A stretch of DNA of 64,000 nucleotides from Oceanococcus atlanticus (GCF_002088235.1 NZ_AQQV01000001.1:558001-622000), one strand, 5' to 3'. Shown: positions 46,765 through 55,428, numbered from the stretch's first letter. Translations and numbers: made by a program. The notes: generated by a model not told the origin, from the sequence alone.

Positions 46765-48648
46765 TCAGGCCACCCTGCCATCCTGCGCACCACTCAATTC
46801 ATGCTGAAGGGCGTTGATCGAAGCCTGAATCCGCCGGCTGAACACCGAATGCTCGCGATAGGTCATGATCAGCTTGTCCATGGCACGGGTCATGGCCACG
46901 TACAGCAGCTTGGCCTCATCCTGCTCGTCTTCTTTCGGACGCGGCATTTCGCCCAGACACGGGATGATGACGCAGCCAAACTCCAGCCCTTTGCTGGAAT
47001 GCATGCTCACCAGCTTGATCGCCTCCGCGTCGTCATACAGCGCGGCCTTGCCACGGCTGGATGCGGTGGACACCACAGCCAGCCCCTTGCCCTTCAAGAC
47101 CTGCTCGATCTTTTTCGCCTGCGCGGTGGTTCGATACAGCACCGCGATGTCGCTCAATGCGCGACCGTGATCCAGCTCATTGAACACCCGCGCCAGTACG
47201 CAATCCCATTCTGCCCATTCACTGCCGCAGCGAATCAGTTCCGGCCAGGGTCCGCGTCGTCCGGCGCTCTCAGGCGCAATGGTGGGAATGCTGTCGTCTT
47301 CCGCACCGCGCTCGGCCAGCAGCTCCTCCGCGAAGCGTTGTGCCACCGACAGCACTTCCAGCGTGTTGCGGTAGTTCAGGCGCAGGATCGTGGTGCGACC
47401 CTTGGCCTGAATACCCACGCTGGCGAAACTGAAGTTCATGGCCGGCCCTTTGCGGTAGATCGACTGGGCATCGTCATACAGCACCAGCAACGAATTGGTC
47501 TGCGGATCGATCATCTGCACCACCAGCTTGAACCAGTCCGGCTCAAAATCGTGGCCTTCATCGATCAGCACGGCGCCGTACTGGGCACGAGGGATCTGAC
47601 CGCGATCCACGCCATCCATGGTGTTTTGCACCATCTGCGCCATTTTCTTGCCCACCGGCAAGCTGTTATCCGGATACGGGATGTGAAAGGCCTTGTGCAT
47701 ATCCGAGCACCAGGCGTGGAAATTACGCACCACCACCTTGTTGGCGATCTGCTTATCCTCGATCACCTGGCTCAGCCGCGCGGCCAGCGACTTGTTGTAG
47801 CAAAGCACCAGAATCGGCTTGCTGGTCGCCTGGGCAATCCGCACACAGCGATAGCCCAGGATCATGGTCTTGCCGGTGCCGGCCGCGCCATGGATGATGC
47901 GATGACCATCGCCCATGGATCGCGCCATCTGCTCCTGCTGCAAATCCATCACCTTGATGATGTCCGGAATGCTGGCGCTGTCATCCTCATCGAACAGGCC
48001 GAACTGGCCGGGATCCGTGTTGACCCTCACTTCCGGATACATATGCCAGCGCACCCGATCGATCTGCGGCAGGGTCAGACGGCAAGGAAAAGCGACATGG
48101 AACATGTCCCACAAGCGTTGCTGAAAGGCCTCGTCATCGACGGATTCCAGCATCTCGTCCTGGCAGATCACCCGCCCCGGTTCCAGCACTTCGCCAAGGT
48201 CTGTGCTCTCGAACTGTTTGCGGGTGATGTTGGCCAGCACCACACCCCAGCCCCAGGGCATGATCAGCTTGCCCTGGGTGCGTGAATCCGCCGCACCGAC
48301 CAGCGCGGGATCAGTTTGCAGCAGCATGCAAACTTCCAGCGCATACACCCGCGCCTGGGTCATCGGGTTCTTTTCCTTGACCAGACCACGGTTGGTCAGA
48401 AGCTGTGCAACACCACGGTCCAGCGACTGGATGGTGTCGAGTTTCCAATCTTTGACTTCCAGCACCAGGAAGCCGCGCTGCGGATGCAGGATGACGAAAT
48501 CCGGGTGCAGAGCCTTGGGGCCCACCGGCACGTCGTACCAGACGAGATAGTCGTCTTCGAGTTTCTTCTCCAGCCGTTCTCCGAGCCGCCGCTCGCCTGA
48601 GGTCATGCGGGGCAGACAGGCGTTGCGGGTGGGGAAGAACTGGGCCAT
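46765..48648 (-). CDS. NERD-domain superfamily I helicase
   Basis: A 627-residue protein. The N-terminus is a NERD (nuclease-related) domain (about 20-150; HPDFVILHPQRGFLVLEVKDW with the D and E-x-K positions). Then comes a UvrD/PcrA-type helicase: Walker A HGAAGTGKTMILGYRC, motif II AVLIDEGHDF, motif III YDDAQSIYRK and C-terminal motifs SMHSSKGLEF and YVAMTRAMDKLI. Proteins like this recur in restriction and defence islands. It lies between hsdS and the toxin-antitoxin pair, 12 bases after hsdS, and is probably co-transcribed. A defensive nuclease/helicase role is inference. Confidence 0.9.
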   Translation of the reverse strand: MAQFFPTRNACLPRMTSGERRLGERLEKKLEDDYLVWYDVPVGPKALHPDFVILHPQRGFLVLEVKDWKLDTIQSLDRGVAQLLTNRGLVKEKNPMTQARVYALEVCMLLQTDPALVGAADSRTQGKLIMPWGWGVVLANITRKQFESTDLGEVLEPGRVICQDEMLESVDDEAFQQRLWDMFHVAFPCRLTLPQIDRVRWHMYPEVRVNTDPGQFGLFDEDDSASIPDIIKVMDLQQEQMARSMGDGHRIIHGAAGTGKTMILGYRCVRIAQATSKPILVLCYNKSLAARLSQVIEDKQIANKVVVRNFHAWCSDMHKAFHIPYPDNSLPVGKKMAQMVQNTMDGVDRGQIPRAQYGAVLIDEGHDFEPDWFKLVVQMIDPQTNSLLVLYDDAQSIYRKGPAMNFSFASVGIQAKGRTTILRLNYRNTLEVLSVAQRFAEELLAERGAEDDSIPTIAPESAGRRGPWPELIRCGSEWAEWDCVLARVFNELDHGRALSDIAVLYRTTAQAKKIEQVLKGKGLAVVSTASSRGKAALYDDAEAIKLVSMHSSKGLEFGCVIIPCLGEMPRPKEDEQDEAKLLYVAMTRAMDKLIMTYREHSVFSRRIQASINALQHELSGAQDGRVA

Positions 48649-48660
48649 GTGGGTGACGGC

Positions 48661-49851
48661 TTAGGCGGCCTGGCTCAGTTGGCCGGAGAAGGCGCGTTGC
48701 TGGAGCGATGCAAACTCTTCGCGCAACTTCAATAGAGATGCCTCCATCGTAGACGCCTGGCATCGCAGTTGGTGCGCAATTGCCGCGAATCTTCCCTGCA
48801 AATCTCGCGGAACATCCATCACTGGCAATTCGCGGAGCCGCTTGAGCGTAATCTCTCTAAATGTAGCGCCCTTGATCTGCCTTTGAATCCACACCTGAGT
48901 GCCATGGCTTCGCAAATGATTGAGCAAGTAATCGGTATCCATCATCGCGCCAGCAGCAATTCGAGCGGTACCCTGGGTTAGGTTTGCTCCATGTAACGAT
49001 TCCGTCACCACGGCAGTCGTTCCTACGGTCGCACGAATGCTCATGATGATGTCGCCAGCCTCAACCCGCGACCGTTGAAACTTCGCAGCTATTTCAGGGG
49101 AGGTGTGCCGAAGGGAATTCTCTTGGATTTTTCCGTTAACGATATCGCCAGTCCTGACATAGGGAATGCCACCGTCTACCTCGTCTCCCGCCTGGACGAT
49201 CCCATACGTCACAATTGTTCCGGGATTCACCGCCTCAGCCAGTTCGATCGTCGGCCACCCCTTCGGATTCGTCACCGGATCGCCGAACATATCCAGAAAC
49301 ACGGATTGCAGGAGCTGATCGCATTTGGCCATGGCTTCACGGCGCTTGGCGCGCAGGGCGTCGGCCTTGTCCAGAATCGCGGCGATGCGGCGTTGTTCGG
49401 GGAGTGGGGGGAGTGGGATTTTGACCTCCGCGACGATCGCCTTCGACACCTCCTTGAAAGTTGCTCCGTTCCCGAGAGATTGCAGATACGGCTTGTTGGC
49501 TCTCAGCCAATAGAACAGGTAGTCGGACGAAAGTTGCTCGGAATCGGGGATGAAGCTCTTGAATCCCTGATTGGTGCATATGGGCACAGTGTTAATAGCG
49601 ACATGCCCAATGGGGGCCCTTGAGCTAAAGAGCACAGAACCTTTTGGCATCAACTTGGCCGAGCAACTTTGATATCCGGCATCCGTAAGAGTTTGCGGCG
49701 TCGCGTCGAGATGTTTTCCCTCAAGGTTACTGAGATCTTTGGGGGTCGCCCATGCGATGGGGCCACCCCAGTACTCATCAACTGAGGTCTTTGGCGTCGC
49801 CCCAGAAACAATTTCGCAGCAGTCGGCAAGACGAACTTGAGGCCAGCTCAC
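48661..49851 (-). CDS. hsdS: Type I restriction enzyme, S (specificity) subunit
   Basis: A 396-residue HsdS with two target-recognition domains. TRD1 (about 1-150) opens SWPQVRLADCCEIVSGATP. The central conserved helix reads PLPEQRRIAAILDKADALRAKRREAM. TRD2 follows (about 205-350), then a second helix ending in REEFASLQQRAFSGQL. The two TRDs decide the bipartite DNA target, which cannot be read from sequence. It overlaps hsdM by 4 bases. Confidence 0.95.
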   Translation of the reverse strand: MSWPQVRLADCCEIVSGATPKTSVDEYWGGPIAWATPKDLSNLEGKHLDATPQTLTDAGYQSCSAKLMPKGSVLFSSRAPIGHVAINTVPICTNQGFKSFIPDSEQLSSDYLFYWLRANKPYLQSLGNGATFKEVSKAIVAEVKIPLPPLPEQRRIAAILDKADALRAKRREAMAKCDQLLQSVFLDMFGDPVTNPKGWPTIELAEAVNPGTIVTYGIVQAGDEVDGGIPYVRTGDIVNGKIQENSLRHTSPEIAAKFQRSRVEAGDIIMSIRATVGTTAVVTESLHGANLTQGTARIAAGAMMDTDYLLNHLRSHGTQVWIQRQIKGATFREITLKRLRELPVMDVPRDLQGRFAAIAHQLRCQASTMEASLLKLREEFASLQQRAFSGQLSQAA

Positions 49852-51332
49852 GAAAGCATCCCCTCCAACTCCTCCATACCCTGCATGATCTCGGCTTCCA
49901 GCTTCTTCAGCTCGGCCAGAATCTGCTGCGGCGGGTCGTACTGCACTTCCTCATACACGATCTCCTTGTAGCGGTTGATCGAGAGGTCGTAGTCGTTGGC
50001 GGCGATGTCCGCCTTGGGCACCAGAAAGCTCTGCTCGGTGCGGGCGTGCTCGGCTTCAGCATCCTGATTGTTCCAGCGCGCCAGGATGTCCGGCAGGTTG
50101 TTGTTCTCGTGCTTGTCGGCGTCCAGTGGGGTGCGCTTGTCGTCCAGTGAGAAGCCGTCGGCCTGCATATCATAAAACCAGACATGCTCGGTGCCGCCGG
50201 AGTTGGTCTTGGTGAAAATCAGAATGGCGGTGGAGACCCCGGCATAGGGCTTGAACACGCCACTGGGCATGGAGACGATGCCGTCCAGCTTGTGGTCTTC
50301 GACAATACTTTTGCGCAGGGTCTTGTGCGCCTTGCTGGAGCCGAACAGCACTCCATCCGGCACGATGACAGCGGCGCGGCCACCGGGTTTCAGCAGACGC
50401 AGGAACAAGGCCAGGAACAGCAGCTCGGTTTTCTTGGTCTTGACGACTTCCAGCAAGTCTTTGGCGCAGCTTTCATAATCCAGCGAGCCGGCGAATGGCG
50501 GATTGGCCAGAATCAAACTGAACTGCCCTTCCACGCTGGCATGGCCCTCACTGAGGGAATCGCGGTTTTCAATTGCAGGGTTTTCGACCCCGTGCAGCAG
50601 CATGTTCATGGAGCCGACCCGCAGCATGGTGCTGTCGAAGTCGAAGCCGTGGAAGGTGTCGTGGTTGAAGCGCCACGCCGCCTCGGGCGTGGCGTAAATT
50701 TCGTTCTGGTAGTGATCGTTCAGGTATTCACTGGCCGAGACCAGAAAACCCGCCGAGCCGCAGGCCGGGTCACAGATGGTATCGGACGGTTTGGGCGCCA
50801 TCATCTCAACCATCAGCTTGATGATGTGGCGCGGGGTGCGGAACTGGCCGTTCTGGCCGGCGGTGGCGATCTTGCCCAGCATGTATTCATACAGATCACC
50901 CTTGGTGTCGCGATCCTCCATTGGGATCGCATCCAGCATGTCCACCACCTTGGCCAGCAATGCCGGATTGGGGATGGTGAAGCGGGCATCCCTCATGTGC
51001 GCCGAATAGGTGGAATCGGTTTCACCACCACCCAGGGTCTTGATGAAGGGGAATACCTGCTCGGCCACGGTGTCGTACAGCGTTTGCGCGTCACCGAGCT
51101 GTCGGAACACCGACCAGCGCAGGTTTTGCTGGTCCTGGCCAAAGATCGGCTTGTCGATGGGCCGATTCAAGCGATTGGCCTTTTTCTCCCGCACGGTGTG
51201 CAGCTCATCCAAGCGCTTGATGAACAACAGATAGGTCATCTGCTCGATGACTTCCATCGGGTTTGAGATGCCGCCCGACCAGAAGGCATCCCAGATGCGG
51301 TCAACCTGATTTTTGATTTCGCCGGTGATCAT
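49848..51332 (-). CDS. hsdM: Type I restriction enzyme, M (methyltransferase) subunit
   Basis: A 494-residue adenine-N6 methyltransferase. It has the N-terminal HsdM domain (MITGEIKNQVDRIWDAFWSGG), SAM motif I DPACGSAGFLVSA and catalytic motif IV NPPFAGSLDY. A helical C-terminus docks on HsdS. The open frame starts 18 codons further upstream, but homology begins at the ATG at 51332, so I choose it. It methylates host DNA and forms the core of the restriction complex with HsdS and HsdR. Confidence 0.95.
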   Translation of the reverse strand: MITGEIKNQVDRIWDAFWSGGISNPMEVIEQMTYLLFIKRLDELHTVREKKANRLNRPIDKPIFGQDQQNLRWSVFRQLGDAQTLYDTVAEQVFPFIKTLGGGETDSTYSAHMRDARFTIPNPALLAKVVDMLDAIPMEDRDTKGDLYEYMLGKIATAGQNGQFRTPRHIIKLMVEMMAPKPSDTICDPACGSAGFLVSASEYLNDHYQNEIYATPEAAWRFNHDTFHGFDFDSTMLRVGSMNMLLHGVENPAIENRDSLSEGHASVEGQFSLILANPPFAGSLDYESCAKDLLEVVKTKKTELLFLALFLRLLKPGGRAAVIVPDGVLFGSSKAHKTLRKSIVEDHKLDGIVSMPSGVFKPYAGVSTAILIFTKTNSGGTEHVWFYDMQADGFSLDDKRTPLDADKHENNNLPDILARWNNQDAEAEHARTEQSFLVPKADIAANDYDLSINRYKEIVYEEVQYDPPQQILAELKKLEAEIMQGMEELEGMLS

Positions 51333-51482
51333 TGTGCTGTATATCCAATTCGGGCTTGGGCAGACAAAAGCCACAGACTCATCCATGAATCTGTGGCCTG
51401 GGTGCAGCCCCGTTCATTTTTTCTTATGGAGGAATATAAATGATCTGGCTTTGGGTTTTGCGATTCTGTGCAGCCATGAAAC

Positions 51483-51719
51483 TTAGCCCCCAGAATCGGG
51501 ACGGTTGGTCACATGCTGCGTTTTGGATTGAGCAGGCTTCAATTCCCGCTCAGCACGACTCATCAGCTTGAGCAGCGCGTCATGAATCGCACCGCGCAGG
51601 TCGATGTCGAAGCCCTGGCGCTCCGCCTCTGTTTTGATGCGTTCCAACCGCTTGTGATCATCCATGCTCATGGCAACGGACAGACTCAGGGTTTTGGTTT
51701 GTTTTTTACGAATTAACAT
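51483..51719 (-). CDS. Small ribbon-helix-helix-like protein
   Basis: A 78-residue basic protein. The pattern KTLSLSVAMSMDDHKRLERI followed by a second helix (LRGAIHDALLKLMSRAE) looks like a ribbon-helix-helix DNA-binding fold of the kind used in plasmid or antitoxin regulation. The start at 51719 (MLIRKKQTKT) avoids a non-homologous leader. Its target is unknown. It sits between hsdM and the 248-residue hypothetical. Confidence 0.6.
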   Translation of the reverse strand: MLIRKKQTKTLSLSVAMSMDDHKRLERIKTEAERQGFDIDLRGAIHDALLKLMSRAERELKPAQSKTQHVTNRPDSGG

Positions 51720-51833
51720 TTTTAAGTTCCTATAAAGGGGTTGTGGTGGAAAGCCCACCTGCCCCTTCAGGTACCCACCAATTTGCAAACGTCTCTACGG
51801 TGGAAATTCACGCTGCATTGAGGCAGTCCACAA

Positions 51834-52580
51834 CTACCCTGTACTGACGCGGCGGCGACCACCAAACCAGCTCTTTCGACCTTTGGCGACCCGCGCCACC
51901 AACATTGACAAGGGCTGAACATCATCCTGACGATGAGACATATAGAGCAGCGTGCCAGGAACCGGGGGAAACGCTGCGATATCGTGATGACGATTCCATT
52001 CCTTCTTGGCCAGGGCCATCAGATGACCCACCTGTTTTCTGATCACCGCGGCTCCAGGGGTTCGGTATAGCGACCAGACAGCTTGGCGCATCAAAGAGGT
52101 GTCGGCGCTTGAGCCAGCATGTTTCAAGCGGATTTTCCAGTTGTCATAGGTCTTGGCCGTCATTCGCCAGGAATACGACGGCTTGGGCGTCTCTGGGCGC
52201 GAGTGGTGAGCCACCTCGTACTCACCCAGCCAGTTCAGACGTTGATGCTTGATGCGGGTGTCTTTGAGATTTTCCTGACGATGGACATTCCCTTCACCGT
52301 CTGTGGCAAGCAGCCACCAGGCCAGATCCTGAGAATCCGCAATCGGGTAGAAGAACAGTTGAGCATTGGCTTTGCTGGCGGCACGGCGCCGGTATCGGCG
52401 ATTGCGGCCCAGATCCACACCATATAACTCAGCAAACTTGGCAGCGAGATTCAGTGCTTTTGCGGCGGGCACCCGGCCGCCGGTCCAGTGGTGGTATCCA
52501 TGTGAGACGGCATGCAGCATGTGACGCATGGTGGCGATCTTACCTTCGTAGACTTTCGGGTCATATTTAATCTTGGGCAT
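51834..52580 (-). CDS. Basic protein of unknown function, divergent from the large RNA
   Basis: A 248-residue, strongly basic protein rich in Arg, Lys, His and Trp (for example GRNRRYRRRAASKANAQLF and GRKSWFGGRRRVSTG). No signal or membrane segment. No family is recognised. It starts with an ATG at 52580 and is divergent from the structured 52.6-54.1 kb region. Charge and position would suit a nucleic-acid-binding partner of that RNA, but this is inference. Typical of cargo genes of mobile elements without annotation. Confidence 0.7.
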   Translation of the reverse strand: MPKIKYDPKVYEGKIATMRHMLHAVSHGYHHWTGGRVPAAKALNLAAKFAELYGVDLGRNRRYRRRAASKANAQLFFYPIADSQDLAWWLLATDGEGNVHRQENLKDTRIKHQRLNWLGEYEVAHHSRPETPKPSYSWRMTAKTYDNWKIRLKHAGSSADTSLMRQAVWSLYRTPGAAVIRKQVGHLMALAKKEWNRHHDIAAFPPVPGTLLYMSHRQDDVQPLSMLVARVAKGRKSWFGGRRRVSTG

Positions 52581-52599
52581 CGGTACTTCCTGAGTAGAT

Positions 52600-54117
52600 A
52601 CAAGTTGTACTCGACGAGATCGAACAATGTCCGAAGGACATACAAAAGAAGATTCCTAAACAAACGCGTCACAGATCTCGAAGAGCATCTGGGACACAGG
52701 TACCGAAATAAGTGCAAGTGCCGCCGATCGCAGCCAACGATCGATGGGCAAACCTGTTCATTCACGCCAAAAACGGGGATGAGGAGGTCCCCAACCGTCA
52801 ATTGCAATTTGGGGTGGTTGCCAACCACCTCACGGGCCGTACACATGCCAACGTGTGCGGCCAAGTCTGCCGGAGCAGCCGGATGCTCTTAATGGAGCTC
52901 GTCCGAATGCGCGCGGGGCTCAGGGGTGCAATTCCTCTGTTCTATCGCGTCTTTTCAGAAAAAGGTTGCGGCGGGTTTTGGTGACAAATTGAACGAGAAC
53001 GTGCCCAACCAACATTGGGCGACACGGAAACGGGAGCCTATAAAGGGAGGTCTTCGGACTGACTGGAAATGGTGAACCCTGTGATGTGCTCGAAATATCG
53101 GGATGGTGTAGGGAAATGAACCGCACCTAACCCGCCTGACACGATGGTTTCTGCGACAGCCGGCGTCGTTTTCGAACGATTCCGCATCCCGATTCGGGGT
53201 GGACGAGGCAGGATTTCCGCAAGGATTGATTGACTAAGCGCTGTTGGCCATGGGTGGTAACGCTGCCATGGCGGCACCTGGAGAAATCCAGGGTCGATGT
53301 ATAGCTCAAACGTGTAAATGTAGGCTGAGAAGTCGCATTCAGGAGAGATGGAAAAACGCCCTTCGGGGCGCTGCCGGCAAGCCGCAAGGCTGTACTAGTG
53401 CTGATGATCATGAACCTCGGGCTGATGAAGATTTTGGGATCTTTGCTCACAGCCAAACGAACGTGGTGTGTCGCGTCACACACGAGGAACATGGGAGGCA
53501 GCCGGCTACCTGATCGTAGTAGAGCCTCACTAACGTGGGACGCGCCGAACCGGATCGACAAAATGGCAAAGTCGATGCTGTACCGGGGCTGGCGTTGGAG
53601 CAACGTGACACTGCATCTACCGTAAGTGGAGAGTGCAGGGATAGACGGGAAAAAAACCAGACGGCTGCCCTCAGTGGGGATGTCGTTTAGGTGAAGCTGA
53701 AACGGGCGGTTGGCACCGCATAACCGCGTAGGCAATTCCAGCAACCGAAGGAGTGATCCTGAGGCCGAGTGGACCAGTTGAAAGCGTTATCTAGCAGACG
53801 TAATTGTAAATGGGCTGGCAGCCCATGACGGAACTTCCACTGGTGTTGGCGCACCTTTGGAAACAGTGTGGGAGCACTGTGTTTTTTTGGCGATCCGCAT
53901 CCCCTCCCAGGGGTGCGAAAAACTTGGATTGTATTAGGAGGTACTTGTGGACTGACGCCCCCAAGGCGTTGTGGTCGAAACCGTATTGACCAGGAAGCAC
54001 CAAGCCATCTTGATGATGGCGATGACGGATTGCGACGGACAATCTGCCATGACTCTAAGCGCAACTTTGTTGCGTATAACTCTTGACCCCCCTTCTTCGG
54101 AAGGGGGCGTCATTTTG
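52600..54117 (+). ncRNA. Candidate giant structured non-coding RNA (about 1.5 kb, unassigned)
   Basis: About 1.5 kb with no credible protein gene and an unusual density of perfect hairpins. Examples: 52627-52641 (ATGTCC/GGACAT), 52672-52691, 52696-52757 (ACAGGT/ACCTGT closing an inner CGATCG stem), 52775-52792, 52813-52829 (7-base stem), 52835-52862, 53003-53020, 53166-53179 (UUCG loop), 53185-53201, 53357-53370 (UUCG), 53381-53390 (GCAA), 53811-53825, 53863-53880, 53896-53917, 54004-54020 and 54060-54074. A strong terminator closes it (54084-54116). A-rich purine links between stems look like known ornate RNAs such as GOLLD, ROOL or OLE, but I cannot match it to any. The 5' end is approximate. 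The strand is chosen from the terminator. Confidence 0.65.
54084..54116 (+). terminator. Strong intrinsic terminator of the structured RNA
   Basis: Stem TGAC-CCCCCTTC / GAAGGGGG-(C)-GTCA with a UUCG tetraloop and a single bulged C, followed by TTTT. It ends about 45 bases before the methyltransferase start, so transcription of the RNA is separated from that gene. Confidence 0.88.
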
Positions 54118-54137
54118 GTCTATTCTTGATTTTTGTT

Positions 54138-54157
54138 ACATCAATCATGATAGATGT
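54138..54157. promoter_or_regulatory. Near-perfect 20-base palindrome at the methyltransferase start
   Basis: ACATCAATCATGATAGATGT is symmetrical in 9 of 10 base pairs and ends 3 bases before the ATG at 54161. A protein bound there would block initiation. The methyltransferase itself carries a ribbon-helix-helix-like N-terminus, so autorepression is the simplest reading. Confidence 0.55.
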
Positions 54158-54160
54158 GAA

Positions 54161-55072
54161 ATGACACATGGAGGACGCCGACAAGGTGCGGGTCGGCCAC
54201 GCGGGTCTGGACGGTTTGACGAGCCGACGCGACTGGTGCGGATTCCTGAAACTTTGAGGCCAGAGGTGGATCGGCTACTGGCTGTACATGCGGCCAAACG
54301 AACCGGAGCTGTGCCGGCCAAAGCGGAACGTAAAGACGCCGTCACTGCCCCGGAACACCTGATTGAAGGCATTACGGTACTGCCTCCCATCGACGCAATT
54401 GCACTGATGGAAAACTACCGCCGGAATCACCGGCGGTTTGACGTCGTGCATCTTGACCCGGTTTATGAAAGTAACGACGCGGCCGGCCGGCAGCGTTTTG
54501 CCCGAAAAACCATCGAGCTGATTCATGCTGCTGCCAAAATCAGTGATCACATTTTGTGCTGGGGATTCCCTGCGTCACTGGGGCTGTTGGTCGATCGCTG
54601 GCCCAGAAATTGGAGGATGGAAGGCTGGGTGACATGGCATTTTCAGAATGCACCAACACGCGCGCGCGGCTGGCGTGCTGCCCAGAATGCTTGCCTGCAT
54701 TTGGTTTCCGAAAACGCGAAAATCCACCCGGAAAATTTCTATTCAGACTCTCAGCTTGATCTTGCTGAGAGTGGTCGATTGGCGTTCAAGCCAGGACCAC
54801 CGAATGTCGTGGTGTCACCCATGATCAGCGGCTTTGCTTTGAGATCCGAAAGCGTCGGTTTTCGCGGGGGCCAGAAACCTGTTGCTGTTATCGAGCATGT
54901 GCTGAAAATGTGCCTGCCAACGTCCGGAGGCCACGCTTTAGATCCGACATGCGGCGCCGGCACAACGGGAATTGCTGCTCGAAATTTGAATGCTTATGCA
55001 ACGCTCAGCGACCGATCAACAGCCGCCTTGAGAACGACTCAAAAGCGGTTGCTCCAATCCGCTCCCACCTGA
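54161..55072 (+). CDS. DNA methyltransferase-like protein with RHH-like N-terminus and DPVY motif
   Basis: A 303-residue protein. Residues 1-18 are a basic GGRRQGAGRPRGSGR segment; residues 20-45 look like a ribbon-helix-helix (TRLVRIPETLRPEVDRLLA). The rest is a beta-class (N4-C/N6-A) methyltransferase fold with motif IV before motif I. SAM motif I is DPTCGAGTTGIAA (Asp261), preceded by GGQKPVAVIEH. Motif IV reads Asp99-Pro-Val-Tyr102 instead of Asp-Pro-Pro-Tyr, which may weaken or alter catalysis. No restriction partner is adjacent. The ATG at 54161 stands right after a palindrome with no good ribosome site. Confidence 0.78.
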   Translation: MTHGGRRQGAGRPRGSGRFDEPTRLVRIPETLRPEVDRLLAVHAAKRTGAVPAKAERKDAVTAPEHLIEGITVLPPIDAIALMENYRRNHRRFDVVHLDPVYESNDAAGRQRFARKTIELIHAAAKISDHILCWGFPASLGLLVDRWPRNWRMEGWVTWHFQNAPTRARGWRAAQNACLHLVSENAKIHPENFYSDSQLDLAESGRLAFKPGPPNVVVSPMISGFALRSESVGFRGGQKPVAVIEHVLKMCLPTSGGHALDPTCGAGTTGIAARNLNAYATLSDRSTAALRTTQKRLLQSAPT

Positions 55073-55079
55073 TCACAGG

Positions 55080-55313
55080 CTACTCCTCGCCACGCTCCCT
55101 CGCCCACCGTTTTCGTTGGGCGATTGAACGAGCCGACGTGTCCTTGTCATACGCCGTCACGTCCATTTCCAGATAGTTTTCCAATGCCGCCCGCATGATG
55201 TCCGAGCGTGTCGGAATGAATCCCAGTTCTGACGAAAGCTCTTCCCTTTTTGCATCCACGTTTTCCAATAGATCCGGGTAAGCCCAGCACGCAATCTGCG
55301 TCTTTTTTCCCAC
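55080..55313 (-). CDS. Small ribbon-helix-helix-like regulator
   Basis: A 77-residue protein with central LGFIPTRSDIMRAALENYLE, resembling the second half of a ribbon-helix-helix fold, and a very basic tail (AQRKRWARERG). GTG start with an AGGAG ribosome site. It is divergent from the HD-nuclease gene, whose promoter carries a 17-base palindrome, and is a good candidate to bind there. No toxin partner seen. Confidence 0.65.
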   Translation of the reverse strand: MGKKTQIACWAYPDLLENVDAKREELSSELGFIPTRSDIMRAALENYLEMDVTAYDKDTSARSIAQRKRWARERGEE

Positions 55314-55344
55314 GGTGTGCTCCTAATGCCTGAGCACAAGTCTA

Positions 55345-55374
55345 TTGACAAACGTTGATACTTGTCTCTATCAT
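55345..55374 (+). promoter_or_regulatory. Sigma-70-type promoter of the HD-nuclease gene
   Basis: TTGACA (55345-55350), an 18-base spacer and TATCAT (55369-55374). A perfect -35 and a good -10 predict a strong promoter with start near 55381, 48 bases ahead of the ATG. Confidence 0.75.
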
Positions 55375-55391
55375 GTAACAACTGTTGTTAC
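55375..55391. promoter_or_regulatory. Palindromic operator overlapping the transcription start
   Basis: GTAACAA-CTG-TTGTTAC, perfect 7-base arms, directly after the -10 box. A repressor bound here would switch off the HD-nuclease gene. The 77-residue divergent protein is the nearest candidate. Confidence 0.65.
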
Positions 55392-55428
55392 TTCATAGCA
55401 GTAAAACCACTTAACGAAAGGATTTTTA

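Noticed and set aside
53401-53430. Hammerhead-like CTGATGA strings (two copies).
   Set aside because: The GAAA that should follow stem II is missing, so the ribozyme core is not complete.
53127-53744. A 205-codon minus-strand frame inside the structured RNA region.
   Set aside because: Composition is Ser/Arg/Leu-rich with no fold pattern. It runs across several perfect hairpins and looks like the spurious frames seen opposite structural RNAs.
52600-54117. Group II intron, rRNA, RNase P or tmRNA as explanation of the structured region.
   Set aside because: No GTGYG 5' end, no recognisable domain V, no intron-encoded reverse transcriptase, and none of the conserved rRNA, RNase P or tmRNA strings were found. 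A formal covariance-model search is still needed.
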